From Voacanga thouarsii (Eukaryota > Streptophyta > Magnoliopsida > Gentianales > Apocynaceae): a DNA stretch of 64,000 bases. Position numbers and translations under genes: made by a program. The notes below the pieces were generated by a model. It did no database searches. It was not told the origin of the DNA and saw only the letters and a list, made by a program, of their open reading frames with translations. The stretch covers positions 1,446,501 to 1,510,500 of the forward strand of contig JANUWF010001726.1 in assembly GCA_026120185.1 (NCBI GenBank), in the 5' to 3' direction. The stretch's first letter is position 1. Each line of letters begins with the position of its first letter. Below are positions 1 through 10,425 of the stretch, piece by piece.

Positions 1-290
1 GCAAACCTTCCAACTGGTTACCAATCTTATTAGGATCAACTTATTTTTTTCATTTGGGCTCACAGTATTTCCTCCCTTCTTTGGTACCATTTATATTGGG
101 CTAACCCAAATGCTATCAGAAATAGGAAAAATGATACCGGAATCTAAGAGTTTAATCACCTCATCTTTTACCACATCACTCATGCTTGGGTTCAACTTAC
201 GTTGGGGTTGCACTACGGGTTTGCCTCCTTCTTCCAACAAGATTTTCTGAAAACAAAAAGAAGGGCTAATTCCCTTAATATCCATGATTT
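1..290 (-). pseudogene. Ty3/gypsy reverse transcriptase, N-terminal segment (Athila/Tat-like)
   Basis: This is the start of a gypsy reverse transcriptase domain, read right to left and running off the window edge. It opens with MDIKGISPSFC near 285, followed by the KILLEEGGKP and RKLNPSM blocks and GIIFPISDSIWVSPI. These are the usual entry motifs of Athila/Tat-type reverse transcriptases (family knowledge). A TAA at 88-90 follows WVSPI, after which the same frame continues with MVPKKGG. The domain is therefore broken, and the catalytic YxDD region lies outside the window. It continues the protease segment at 292-990. The lineage is inferred by motif recall, not by alignment. Confidence 0.85.
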
Positions 291-291
291 T

Positions 292-990
292 TTATGCAAT
301 GACTCCCTTATATTTTTCTAGTAGACTTACCAATTTAGTCTTTTGTTCACAAGTAAGGTCTTTTGCAATGATCACGGGTAATTTTTTACCTTTTACCAAA
401 AATATATAGTCCAAGTGCTCGGGGAGGTCTTTCAAGTCCAATTTCGGTGGTTCCTCAATGGATGACTTCAACCTTCCTAAATTATTTTTTTCAATTTCCT
501 CAAACTTTCCCAACTTATGGCTCTCATTGGAGTCTTCCAAATATGCAATGGATTGTTTCATATAATATTGGACAAATGATTCCTGCACAACGTCAAAGAT
601 AGGTTCATCAAGAATATCAACTCTTAAATAAGAATCATCATAAGAAATAGGATGTTGCATGCTTTTGTGGATTTTGAAAATAATTTCCTCGTCCCCAACC
701 CTAAGTGTTAATTTTTCTCCATAAACATCAATTAAAGCTTTGGTAGTTGCGAAAAAAGGTCGACCTAGGATTAAAGGGACTTTAGAATCTTCATCCATAT
801 TAAGAATAACAAAATTCACATGAAATATAAATCTACCCACTTTAATTAGTACATCTTCCACTATTCCTCTAGGATATTTTATAGATCTATCTGTAAGTTG
901 AATACCCATCCTAGTGAGCTTGGATTCACCTAGGCCTAGCTTTTTGAAAGTTTTATATGGCAAAAGATTAATACTAGCACCTTAGTCTGC
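292..990 (-). pseudogene. Ty3/gypsy retropepsin-like protease and linker to RT
   Basis: This segment is the aspartic protease part of the same minus-strand gypsy polyprotein. The active-site triplet Asp-x-Gly is visible on the minus strand at 987-979, but its middle codon is TAA (plus-strand 982-984), so the protease is interrupted in its catalytic motif. After it come NLLPYKTFKKLGLGE, IQLTDRSIKYPRG and VPLILGRPFFATTKALID, the flap and C-terminal blocks of Athila/Tat-type retropepsins (family knowledge). An acidic linker then leads into the RT. The open frame covers 292-963, about 223 codons. The 5' neighbour is the gag C-terminus. Confidence 0.85.
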
Positions 991-999
991 TAATGTATT

Positions 1000-1690
1000 A
1001 CAAAATGTAAGAGTCCCAACAAAATAAGAAATAGAAAAACTCTCTGAACCACTTTCTTTTCGTGGCAAAGTCCGTTGGTCCTGTAAGATAGCTGAGCATT
1101 CTTCATTTAAAACTACAGTGGATAATTCCTCCAACCTTTTTTTTGTTCACAAGCATGCTTTTGAGAAATTTTGCATATTTGAGCATGTGTACTAAGGCCT
1201 CACTAAGTGGAATGTTTATGTGCAGTTGTTTGAATATTTCCAAAAACTTGTCAAAGTATGCATCTTTTCTTGCTTTGTGTGTGCGAGTGGAGTAAGGTAC
1301 TGGTGGTTGAAAATATAATTTTTTAGTTTGTTTTTCAAAAGGCTCAACAAGAAGGGTTGGTTCCGGGCCATCTTTTTTAGATGGTACCGGTTATGTGCTA
1401 AGATCGGGTAGCTCCTTACCACTTTGTAATATAGTAGTAGCTGAATCATGTTGTGTTTCCATCCCTAATGGTGATTTTATCACTAAATCTATTAAAAATC
1501 AAATTTGTCTTTCCATATTTTTAATCATATTCTCAAATTTTGCCAATATGTCATCTATTTCCTGAAAACGGTTAGTTACATGGGTGGCAAATTTGCCCAA
1601 TACTCCTTCTAAGGTAATAGAGTTGGATGGTTGAGATATTATCCTTTAAGACATGTTAGGATATCGTCTGATACTCCAATTGTCCATCTT
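1000..1690 (-). pseudogene. Ty3/gypsy gag C-terminal region (Athila/Tat-like), decayed
   Basis: Read on the minus strand, this holds the proline-rich and FLEIFKQLHINIPLSEAL part of an Athila/Tat-type gag, with MLKYAKFLKSML following. This is the region that normally precedes the protease. Several stop codons and frame changes break it, so no long open frame exists. The nucleocapsid and the main gag domain are not clearly seen. From about 1700 to 1910 the sequence is AT-rich leader without coding signal. Confidence 0.7.
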
Positions 1691-1910
1691 ACCTATAAAT
1701 AATCACGTGTTAGTATTATAATATGAAATGAAGTTTAAGATACATATTTACAAGTTTGGTTAGAGATAATTACAACACGTAGGGATAATAAATTACAAAT
1801 ATACAAGAAAATAAAATATGTCACCAATTCATACAAGGAGCATATAGATATAAAAACATATAAACATATAAAAATGGTTAAATCAACAAAATTCAAACTT
1901 TTATGATATT

Positions 1911-1933
1911 GTTCCCCGGTAACGACATCAAAA
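1911..1933 (-). promoter_or_regulatory. Primer-binding-site region of the minus-strand gypsy element
   Basis: On the minus strand the sequence GATGTCGTTACCGGGGAAC closely resembles the TGGCGCCGTTGCCGGGGA primer-binding site used by many plant Athila/Tat gypsy elements. It lies just upstream of the gag leader, as expected. The few bases beyond it (CGCATTAAG on the minus strand) resemble the end of a gypsy LTR, but the rest of the LTR is absent and copia sequence begins at once. Confidence 0.65.
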
Positions 1934-1937
1934 ACTT

Positions 1938-2108
1938 AATGCGTAAATTAAGCATCACTTTATTATAGATCATATGCATAAGGATGGCATGTGTGTGGAA
2001 TATATTCCAACTGATGAATAGCTTGCAGATATATTCACTAAACCTCTAGCCGAAGATAGATTTAATCATCTGCGGGAGGTTTGTAAATTACCAAAATTAT
2101 GTAACTAA
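1938..2108 (+). pseudogene. Copia RNase H C-terminal end of SIRE-1
   Basis: This is the last part of a Ty1/copia RNase H domain. Readable blocks are IKHHFIIDHMHKDG, CVEYIPTDE, then a stop, then LADIFTKPLAEDRF and HLREVCKL, ending at TAA 2106-2108. The ADIFTKPL block is the hallmark C-terminus of copia polyproteins (family knowledge). One in-frame TAG sits in PTDE-LADIF, and the segment is cut on its left by the gypsy junction at about 1937. An envelope-like ORF downstream, followed by a polypurine tract and LTR, points to the SIRE/Maximus lineage. The lineage is an inference. Confidence 0.85.
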
Positions 2109-2605
2109 CAACTTTTCCAAGAATTTGTTTATTCATTTCTGCAGAACTTCTGTAGATACACACTTTTGGATAGTGATTTTGGATGTAGCATCTTGGAAAC
2201 ATGAATCCAAAACCCCTTCAACAAAATTTATTTTGGATGAACAAATTTAGACTAAGACTTAGTCCAAAATAGTAGTAGTCCAGAATCGTGTAAAGTTTCC
2301 TTTTTAAAAAACAAATTGGACAAAAAAGTGTTTGAGTCCAAAACTCACTTTTTGAATTTTCAAAATGACCGCACTTTTCAAAGAAGCTCACCCTATCTCT
2401 AATAAAATCTCTTTTGAGTGTACTTAATTGTACTTATCCACTCAAGTACATAGGAAATCACAAAAAGTGGGTTTGTCAAAAAGGCTAATTCTCTCTCTTT
2501 TTGAAATCTGAAACCGCCATTGATCTTTCTACCTCTTTCTCTCTTCGAATCTTCATCTTTCTCATTGAAAAAAAAAAAAAACCTCATCTTCTTCTCGCAA
2601 CTGCA

Positions 2606-2755
2606 ATGGCAAATCTTCCTAAATTAGACAAAAGAACTGAACCAATGACAAAGCAAAGTAGTGGCAAAAACAAAATCTATTACTGCCACTTAATCGACCG
2701 CCAAATAGAAAGGGAAGAAAATCATTGCCAAGGAACTAGCGTCCCAGTCTGACTC
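2606..2755 (+). pseudogene. Envelope-like/plant-transposon-protein ORF of SIRE-1, N-terminal piece
   Basis: An ATG at 2606 starts MANLPKLDKRTEPMTKQSS, a short basic N-terminus lying about 500 bp after the RNase H stop. That is where SIRE-type elements carry an extra ORF. The reading frame needs at least one shift to join the longer part at 12432 onward, because the continuous frame here stops at 2750-2752. COP-A cuts the ORF at 2755. The start codon choice is tentative, since nothing except position supports it. Confidence 0.5.
2751..2755. repeat. Target-site duplication of COP-A, left (GACTC)
   Basis: GACTC stands directly before the TGTTG start of the COP-A 5' LTR and is repeated at 12427-12431 directly after the 3' LTR. 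A 5-bp duplication is standard for LTR-retrotransposon integration. Removing the element plus one copy gives a continuous coding frame across the site. Confidence 0.95.
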
Positions 2756-4772
2756 TGTTGAATTGTATGCCCTCTTAGACTAGGTTTCTGATGTAAAATC
2801 GAATATTTTAATAAAAGAATTTATTTTCAGAATTTGTTTGCGAATTTTCTTTTTGTTTGTTCACAATTTCGTTTGGAACAGACTCATAATGTTTAAATAA
2901 GTAATCCATGTGAATGGTGGTCTTTCACAGTAAGGTATGGATTACGGGTTATTTAACACATAAATATTTGTTCTTGACTTATTGATGAGAATATGAATCT
3001 CATCATGTTTAGATTATTTGTTATGAATTTCAAATGGGGAATGGCTTACCTTTAGCCAGTGAGTAGTCCACTCACTTCATGATATAAGTGTATTTCAAAT
3101 GCATAGGACAAGACATGTAATAGTAGTTTCGAAAAGTACTATAGGATAGAAACCTAGACTACGACCGCTACAGCGTGGACTAGTACTCTACGACTTGAGT
3201 ATGAGTTGGTGGTCTGACGAAGCTAGAAGTATATGCTTTGATATGCTATAGTTTAGGTTCTATAGTAGAACCAATATACTTGAAATTGGGTTTATATAAC
3301 CAGTTAGTTAAGACAGACTTGTACAAGATAGTTTCTACACTATATCGCCCCTTATGGTTGTCTGAATGATCTAAAATGACCAGGGCCCTGGGAAACATGA
3401 CTTGGATGTTTGCTTTAGGGTAGCTCTCTTAGAAAGCGGAAACACTCCAGGAAGTCGTGGATTATTGGACTAGAAGCCTAAGGATGGTAGATGTCATTTA
3501 GAGCGGTGTTAGCACACTTCTTCCTCTCTAAATGTACGGTGATGTGTAGAGGGGTATTTTAGTCATTTCATCTGTAGGTCGGAGATTTTGCTAACGCAGC
3601 ATTGTTCTTGGGGTCAATATTTCCTTATGGTGATTTTAGAAAATATTTAAAATGCAAAATACAGCTATTTATATAGCAGGGGTATTTTGGTCATTTTAGC
3701 AACCAAGGCGATGTGTCTTTTTTGTCCTCGGAATAGCCCGTAAGTCCTAATTAGTTTTGGGTTGAGGAATTGATCTCAGTTCAAGAGGATTTTATTTTAT
3801 TTTATTTTATTTTATTCAGGATATCTAATTTATTATTAGACTGGAATAAAATAAATAAATAAATAAAATAAAAATAGGAGTTGAGAGAAATTAATTATCT
3901 GATTTAATTGGTTAATTAATTATTTAGAGCCTAGGTCCAATTTGAATAATTAGGAAATTAATCTGAGCTTAAACTAGAGGAAAATAATTAATGCTTAATT
4001 ATTTATTGGGTTATTTATATAAGTCCAAGAAATAAATAATTAAAGTTTAATTATTTTGGTTCATTTGGGCTCATTAATTATTTATTGGGTTATTTCTATA
4101 AGCCCAGAAAATAAATAATTAATGTTTATTATTTTGGGCCTTTTGGATCTAAGAAAATAATAAATATTATTTTGGCCCAATAGCTTGGACTGTAGGGTTT
4201 CTTCCAGATACGGTTCAGATGAGTTTAGGGTTAAGCCAAACTTATTCTCTGGATAATATCCAGGTGTTTGAAATATGATATCCCGGGGGATATGTTTATC
4301 AAATAATTAGAGATCTAGTTTTGGCTAACAATAAATAAGACTCTTGGAATAGCAAACCTTAATCTCCCCAAGCTCTCTCTCTCTCACGCCTCTCTTTTCT
4401 CACGCAGCTCTCTCTCTCACGTGAGGCTCTTGTTCTTGGTACTTTGCTAACTAATAGCAGTGGAACCAAGAAGGATTGAGATCACTTTTCTTCACTGTTG
4501 TGTTCACCGACAAGAAGTTGGGGCAGTGGCATATTCTGAGAGCTGAAAAGCTTGGCATTAATGCACCTAAGGAGAAGCAGGAGATTGGAAGGATTACAAC
4601 CCGTAGCTTCTTCAAGCGGGCAAGGCGAAGCTATTCCCGTCATTCAATCCACTCCTATACAACCTGGTAAGTTTAAAGCACTTAAAGGTATGATCTTAAC
4701 GCTTCCGTGAAGCCATTATGGCTTGTAGTTTTTTTTCTCCCGTGAACATGCTCCCTTGTTTTTATTCCTTCA
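2756..4772 (+). repeat. COP-A 5' LTR
   Basis: The LTR runs 2017 bp from TGTTGAATTG to TTCCTTCA and matches 10426-12426 over its whole length with scattered substitutions and small indels. Landmarks include a longer (TTTTA)n run at about 3790-3816 than in the 3' copy, and a CT-rich tract at about 4368-4425. The last bases are followed by the primer-binding site at 4776. No convincing TATA box was fixed. Confidence 0.95.
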
Positions 4773-4775
4773 AAG

Positions 4776-4787
4776 TGGTATTAGAGC
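4776..4787 (+). promoter_or_regulatory. COP-A primer-binding site
   Basis: TGGTATTAGAGC begins three bases after the LTR end. It matches the initiator-methionine tRNA primer site TGGTATCAGAGC with one C-to-T change. Confidence 0.9.
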
Positions 4788-6573
4788 CACAGGTTCTTTA
4801 ATCAACTTAGGGAGCATTTTAGTTAATAAAAATGGAGAAGATGATTGTTTAGTGCTTAAACCTGTGATCCTTCGCTGTTTTGGTATGGGATAAGTGGATT
4901 TGTAAGCTTCACAGTGAAGCATAGGCTGTTGTAATTTTATTTTTATTGCTTTGGTAGAACATTGTGTAAACCCAATTTGAAGGGTGTAGGCGAATGTGAT
5001 TTTGTTTTGGATGAGTTTTTGTAAGTAAAAATGTTCAAAGAAGCCAAAGAAAGAAACAGAAGAGGCTCTGCAAGTTTCGTGCGGAAAAGAAAAAAAACGA
5101 AGAAGAAGCACTATTCATAAGCCACCGTTCGCGCCAAGCCGAGTCGAGCCGAGCTGCTACCTGGTTTCTGTGTCTAGAGCCGCTGGCTTCTCTGAGCCAA
5201 GCCGAGCCGATTGCATTGCAAAATTTGCAATTGGTACGCGGGTGCGCGGGTCGTCAGCAGGTATTCAGGCCGACACGCAGGTCAACGGCAGAGAGCAGAT
5301 GGAGCGGGTTGCGGGTGGAGTGCTCCACGGTCATTGCTGCATCTGATCTGGTGCGGCTGGTGCACCAGGGGGTGCGGTGGATCGCAGAACAAAAGGCGCC
5401 GATCTGGTGCGGCGGGTGTATGTGGATTGCAGTATTTTTTTTTTGCAATTTTTTGTCTTTTTTTTTTTTTCCATTTTGGATTCCATACCAAGCGAAGTTA
5501 ATATTTTTGCAATAGTTTATATTCTTGAAATATATTTGCATAAAAAATATTAGTAAGGGATTTTAGGATTAAACAAGATAATTAATTAATTAATGTATTT
5601 AATTCTATTATTTGGGCACTTAGGTTTAAAAATAGAAAAGCATGAAAACATTTACTGTTTTCTAGCATGCTATTTTTTTTGTGTACCTATGTGCGCATCT
5701 TCTCAAAGACCAAAGTCTTTGGGAACATTTTTGACAAGAAAACATTTTTCTTCAAAAATTAAATGGTTATATTAATTTGTACAAAAATTAATCATTGGAT
5801 ATTTTCTCAAAGGATTTAATCCTTGACATAGAAAATATATTGAATTTAGATATTTTTGTAAATTAAAATGGAGAGCTATTTTGTTTTATTTTGCACTAGA
5901 AAAAATTGTTTTGTCAAATAAACTTGGGACTAAAGTCTCTAGAAAGTTTTAATTGGGAAATTTTTTGAAATCGTTAAGTTTTAACTTAAATAAAATTAGT
6001 CCATGGAAAAATCTCTCAAAAGATATAAACCTTGACATAGAGGTTTTAGTGGATTTAGATATTTTATTTTGAGTTAAGGAAAAACTTAATGGAAATTTCA
6101 AAGGGATATTTTTCCAAGAAAAATCTTTATTTTAAAAGATTAAGTGGGAGAAGGGTTCCAACGGCCCTACGGCTTCCATCACGATCCTCATTAGAGATCG
6201 TGGTTCCCCTCGCGTCACCCTAGGAGTGAACCCGTATAGGATGGGGATACCACAAGGATCTAGATCTAATGGAGGGATATAATTAATAACCCGGGGCACG
6301 TACTATGATCGGCCAGCCCACGTTGGAGGTTATAGTGTGAGGTATGTCCATAGGAAATGAGAGGAAACGACCATCCCCTCGATGGAGTTATCATCTAGAC
6401 CATTACCTAAAAGGAAAATTAATTTGTGGTGGTTAATACACTTAGTTTAGGGAACTGTTAATCTTCCCAAGAAGCTATGTCAGTTTTCCTAAGAGCCAAA
6501 TTATTTTCAGTGCACAAATTTTATTTTGTTTTCACAAACTAAATCCTTTCTTTTATTTTTTGATTTTTCAGAA
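4788..6573 (+). other. COP-A untranslated leader
   Basis: About 1.8 kb separates the primer site from gag. It carries a GC-rich stretch at about 5130-5430, a poly-T run near 5455, and a block at about 6150-6410 that is nearly the same in COP-B (34985-35215). Short ORFs here (for example 5211-5515) are not shared with COP-B and look accidental. A polypyrimidine tract ending in TTTTTCAG stands directly before the gag ATG and resembles a splice acceptor. Confidence 0.8.
6180..6202 (+). promoter_or_regulatory. Conserved 7-bp-stem hairpin in COP-A leader
   Basis: CACGATC at 6180-6186 pairs perfectly with GATCGTG at 6196-6202 around a nine-base loop. The same arms occur at 35008-35030 in COP-B. 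It could be an RNA element for packaging or translation, but that is a guess from position and conservation. Confidence 0.5.
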
Positions 6574-7380
6574 ATGGTGGGAGGTTCTTTTAGTCCATTG
6601 GCTGTTATTCTCAGGGAGAATAAGTTAATGGGTCCAAACTATATGGACTGAAAGAAGAATTTGGACATAATACTCACAGCCGAGGAGTATAAGTATGTCC
6701 TTTACCAGACCAGCCTTGTTATCGGGGAAGGTTCTACCGCCGAAGAGCGAGAGGCTAAGAAGGCGTGGAAGAAGGTTGACGAAATAGTACGTTGGTATAT
6801 GTTAGCCTCTATGTCTAATGTGCTCCAGTCAAAATATGAGCACATGGCTTCTGCATATGACATTAGTCAATCATTGGCCACTATGTTCGCAGACAAGAGC
6901 CGAGCCGCAAGGCAAGAGTCTCTTCGAACTATAATAAACACTAAGATGGCTGATGGAGTATCAGTCCGAGAGTATATGCTCAAGATGATTACTGCTTTCG
7001 AGGAGACAGAAATCTTAGGGGCTGTCATTGACCCCGAGAGCTAAGTGGACATGGTTTTCAAATCTCTATAGGGTTCCTTCACTCAGTTCAAGTTGAACTA
7101 TAACATGAACAAGTTGAACATGGGTTTGACTAAATTGATGAAGGAGCTCCAGATGGCCAAGAAGGTCATGAAGCCACAGTCAAAGGCTATGATTGCTAAG
7201 GCTTCTTCCTCAAGAATTGGGTCTAAGCTCAGAAAGTTTAAAAGGAAGAAGGGGAATGCAGCAGCCCAGCCCAAGACCCAGCCCAAGGACAAACCAAAAG
7301 GCAAGTGCTTCAAATATGGGAAGAAGTGACACTGGAAAAAGGAGTGTTCAGATCTTCAAGCTAAGAAAAATCCCACAGAT
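6574..7380 (+). pseudogene. COP-A gag
   Basis: The ATG at 6574 opens MVGGSFSPLAVILRENKL and the copia gag block FADKSRAARQESLR, then a lysine-rich nucleocapsid region. The zinc knuckle should read CxxCxxxxHxxxxC. Here it is CFKY then a stop then HWKKEC, with the second Cys replaced by Tyr (TAT 7315-7317) and a TGA at 7327-7329. Further stops interrupt YMD-KKN near 6650, PES-VDM (TAA near 7042) and SL-GSF. Gag forms the particle and binds RNA in copia elements. This copy cannot make a full-length gag. Confidence 0.9.
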
Positions 7381-7407
7381 AATGTTTTCTATCTAGAGTC
7401 TATATCA

Positions 7408-7766
7408 ATGGTAGGATCAACTTCCACTTGGATTATTGATTTAGGAGCCACTGATCATATCTGTAACTCCTTGCAGGGGTTTAGAAAGATTAGAAGACTT
7501 AAGAATGGTGAACATGGGCTACGCGTGGGAAATGGAGCACAAGTCTGGGCCCTTGCAGTGAGAGAGCTGGATCTTATTTTTTATTGTAATAGAATAGTGG
7601 TTTTAAAAGATATTTTATATGTACCTGGATTTCGTCAGAATTTGATTTCAGTTGCAAAACTAATAAATCAAGAATATTCTGTATCTTTCCATTCTGGTAT
7701 TTCTATTAGTAAAGAAGGAGAAATTTTATGTACGGGTACATGTATGAAAATCTATTCTTTTTAAAC
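7408..7766 (+). pseudogene. COP-A protease
   Basis: The copia protease active site normally reads WIIDSGATDH. Here it is WIIDLGATDH, so the catalytic Asp is kept and the following Ser is Leu. The downstream blocks GFRKIRRLKNGE, VLKDILYVPGF and NLISVAKL are the usual protease C-terminal and gag-pre-integrase signatures. A frame change at about 7730-7764 separates it from the integrase zinc region. Confidence 0.88.
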
Positions 7767-8645
7767 CCTATTAACAATCAATCAAATAACACTCAATCTG
7801 AACCTTTAATTAAGAAGAGAAAGACCAATGTCAATGATTCATACCTTTGGCATCTAAAGTTAGGTCATATTAACTCAACCAAGATTCAGAGACTAATCCA
7901 TGATTGGCCTTTGGGCTCATTGAGATTGGAAAATTGGCCACAGTGTGAATCCTGCCTGATAGGAAAGTGACCAAAAGGTCATTTATACCAAAGGCGGATA
8001 GAGCTAAGGAGGTATTGAGTCTTGTTCATACTGATGTGTGTGGTCCATTGTCTACACCAGTTAGAGAAGGTTTTGAGTACTTCATCACTTTCACGGATGA
8101 TTATACAAGGTATGGTTACATTTACCTGATGAGATACAAGTTTAACTCTTTTGACAAGTTCAAGAAGTTTAAGGCTGAAGTGGAGCATCGGACAGGTAAA
8201 TTAATCAAAACCTTACGATCAGATCGTGATGGAGAGTACCTATTGGGTGAATTCAAGGACTACATGGTACATCATGGGATAGTATCCCAACTTTCTGCGC
8301 CGGGAACACCCCAACAGAACGCAATAGCTGAGAGAAGGAATAGGACATTGATGGAAATGGTCTGAAGTATGATGTCTCATGCTACTCTTCCAGTGTCCTT
8401 TTGGGGATATGCCATAGAGACAGCAGCATATATTTTGAACTTGGTGCCTTCCAAGTCAGTACCCAGGACTCCTTATGAGATGTGGACTAGACGTAAGCCA
8501 AGTCTAAATCATCTCAAGATTTGGGATTGTCCAGCTTATATACTGGTCAAGGGAGATAAGTTAGAACCAAGATCAGAATTATGCTATTTTGTTGGGTATC
8601 CAAAAGGGACAAAGGGAGGTTACTTTTATCATCCTAAGGAGTAGA
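7767..8645 (+). pseudogene. COP-A integrase
   Basis: The HHCC zinc-binding part is seen as LWHLKLGHIN followed by CESCLIGK. The catalytic core keeps all three acidic residues: Asp in HTDVCGPL, Asp in TLRSDRDGEY (GAT 8222-8224) and Glu in AIAERRNRTL. The C-terminal blocks ILNLVPSKSVPRTPYEMW and ELCYFVGYPKG follow. A frame change near 7966, a TGA near 8363 and a TAG at 8642-8644 break it. The catalytic triad survives although the frame does not. Confidence 0.9.
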
Positions 8646-8674
8646 AGGTACTAATCAGTACCAATGCTAGATAC

Positions 8675-9631
8675 TTGGAAGATGATCAAAGTACTTCCAC
8701 TAAAGGTTCAACAAGATTGGAACTTGAGGAGAAGTTATCTACGGAATCAACTTTTTCTGACCCGATTGTGGAACAAGAAGAGGTACAGTCTCAAGAGCCT
8801 GTACAAATGGAGCCTCGTCGTAGTGGTAGAGTGTCTAGGGTTCCAGAGAGATGGACTGGAGAAGCTTTTGAACTAGTCTTCAACCATCAGGAACATGACC
8901 CCACTAGATACGAGGAGACTATTGCTGATGCCGATGCAAATTTATGGCATGAAGCAATGAAAGCCGAAATTGAGTCTATGTACCTCAATCAGGTTTGGGA
9001 TCTTGTAGCTTCACCTAAAGGGATAAAACACATTGGGTGCAAGTGGGTGTACAAGAGAAAGAGGGGAGCGGATGGGAAGGTGAAAACCTTCAAAGCAAGG
9101 CTTGTGGCGAAAGGGTATACTCAAAAAGAGAAAATCGACTATGAGGAAACTTTTTCCCCGGTAGCATTGTTTAAATTCATCCGCATCCTCCTTGCCATCG
9201 CATGTCACTATGACTATGAGATATGGCAAATGGATGTCAAGACGGCATTCTTAAATGGCCATCTTAGCGAAGACATCTATATGTCTCAATCGGAAGGCTT
9301 TATTGCCGAAAGCTAAGAACATATGGTTTGCAAATTTAAGAAATCTATTTATGAACTTAAGCAGGCATCAAGAGCATGGAACATTCGTTTTAATGAGACT
9401 GTAAAGTCTTATGATTTTATTCAAAACGAAGATGAACCATGCGTGTACAGGAAACTTGAAGGGATCAATGTGGTTTTTCTTATCTTGTATGTAGATGACA
9501 TTCTACTCATTGGAAATGATGTAGGGTCATTGTCGTCTACAAAGGTTTGGCTGTCTAGTCAATTTAGTATGAAGGACTTGGGAGAAGCCAGCTACATTCT
9601 CGGGATTAGGCTTCTTAGAAATAGGAAGTAG
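8675..9631 (+). pseudogene. COP-A reverse transcriptase
   Basis: RT starts after the SGRVSRVPERW linker with the block VWDLVASPKGIKHIGCKW, then KARLVAKGYTQKE and MDVKTAFLNGHL. The catalytic motif YVDD is intact at 9488-9499. A TAA at 9314-9316 stops the frame between the fingers and palm parts. COP-B has the same stop at the same codon. A TAG at 9629-9631 closes the next frame. Confidence 0.92.
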
Positions 9632-9634
9632 AAA

Positions 9635-10403
9635 ATGTTAGGATTATCCCAAGCAACATACATTGACAAGATGCTGACCAAGTACAGCATGGACTCATGC
9701 AAGGGAGCTCTAATTTCTTGCAGACATGAGTTGTCATTTTCTTCAAGGGACTATCCTAAGTCTCAAGAAGAAAAGGACAGAATGAGTAGGATTCCCTACG
9801 CTTCGGCTGTGGGAAGTCTCATGTACGCTATGCTGTGTACTAGGCCAGATATCTGCTTTACCGTGGGCTTAGTTAGCAGATATCAGTCAAACTCTGGAGA
9901 GCTTATATGCTGGTTTACAGGGCTGATAATTTGGTTCCTACAGGATACACAGACTCAGCCTTCCAGGCGGATAAGGATGAGAGAAAATCCACTAGTGGAT
10001 ATGTCTTCACCTTGTTTGGAGGAGCATCAAGCAATCTTGAATTGCTGACTTAACCATGGAAGCTGAGTATGTGGCAGCTTTGGAGGCATCCAAGGAAGCA
10101 GTTTGGCTCCGGAAGTTCTTTTCAGAACTTGGAGTCATATGACATATGGACAGGCCAATTGTGATGTATTGCGACAACACTGGAGCAGTATCGCAATCTA
10201 AGGAATCTCGGAACCACAAGAAGGGGAAACACATCGAGAGGAAGTACCACATGATCCAGGATTTCATCCAGAGACGGGAAGTTGTAGTAGAACAGATTGC
10301 CTTAGAAAATAATCTAGCAGATTCATTCACCAAGCCTTTGGCTGAGAGAGTCTTCAAGAGACACTTAGATGCCATAGGGGTGGGCACCTATGGACTTACC
10401 TAG
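9635..10403 (+). pseudogene. COP-A RT end and RNase H
   Basis: This holds YIDKMLTKYSMDSCKGA, the SYAxAVGSLMYAM-like block, and RNase H motifs EYVAALEASKEAVWLRKF, MYCDNTGAVSQSKESRNH and SFTKPLAERVFKRHLDAIG, ending with TAG 10401-10403. Compared with COP-B it lacks roughly 50-60 bases after VSRYQ (about 9895-9905) and about a dozen bases near 10023, which shift the frame. A stop also separates the last part. Confidence 0.9.
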
Positions 10404-10414
10404 TCTTAGAGTGC

Positions 10415-10424
10415 AAGTGGGAGA
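10415..10424 (+). promoter_or_regulatory. COP-A polypurine tract
   Basis: AAGTGGGAGA lies just before the 3' LTR and is identical to the tract at 43231-43240 in COP-B. It is the expected plus-strand primer. Confidence 0.85.
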
Positions 10425-10425
10425 T

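Noticed and set aside
5211..5541. Overlapping ORFs of about 95-99 codons on both strands in the COP-A leader
   Set aside because: The stretch is GC-rich and so has few stops. The ORFs overlap on both strands and have no counterpart in the COP-B leader.
9011..9229. Minus-strand ORF matching one at 41760-41978
   Set aside because: Both are antisense shadows of the same RT block in COP-A and COP-B. Similarity follows from the sense-strand homology.
10007..10387. Minus-strand 126-codon ORF
   Set aside because: It is antisense to the RNase H of COP-A.
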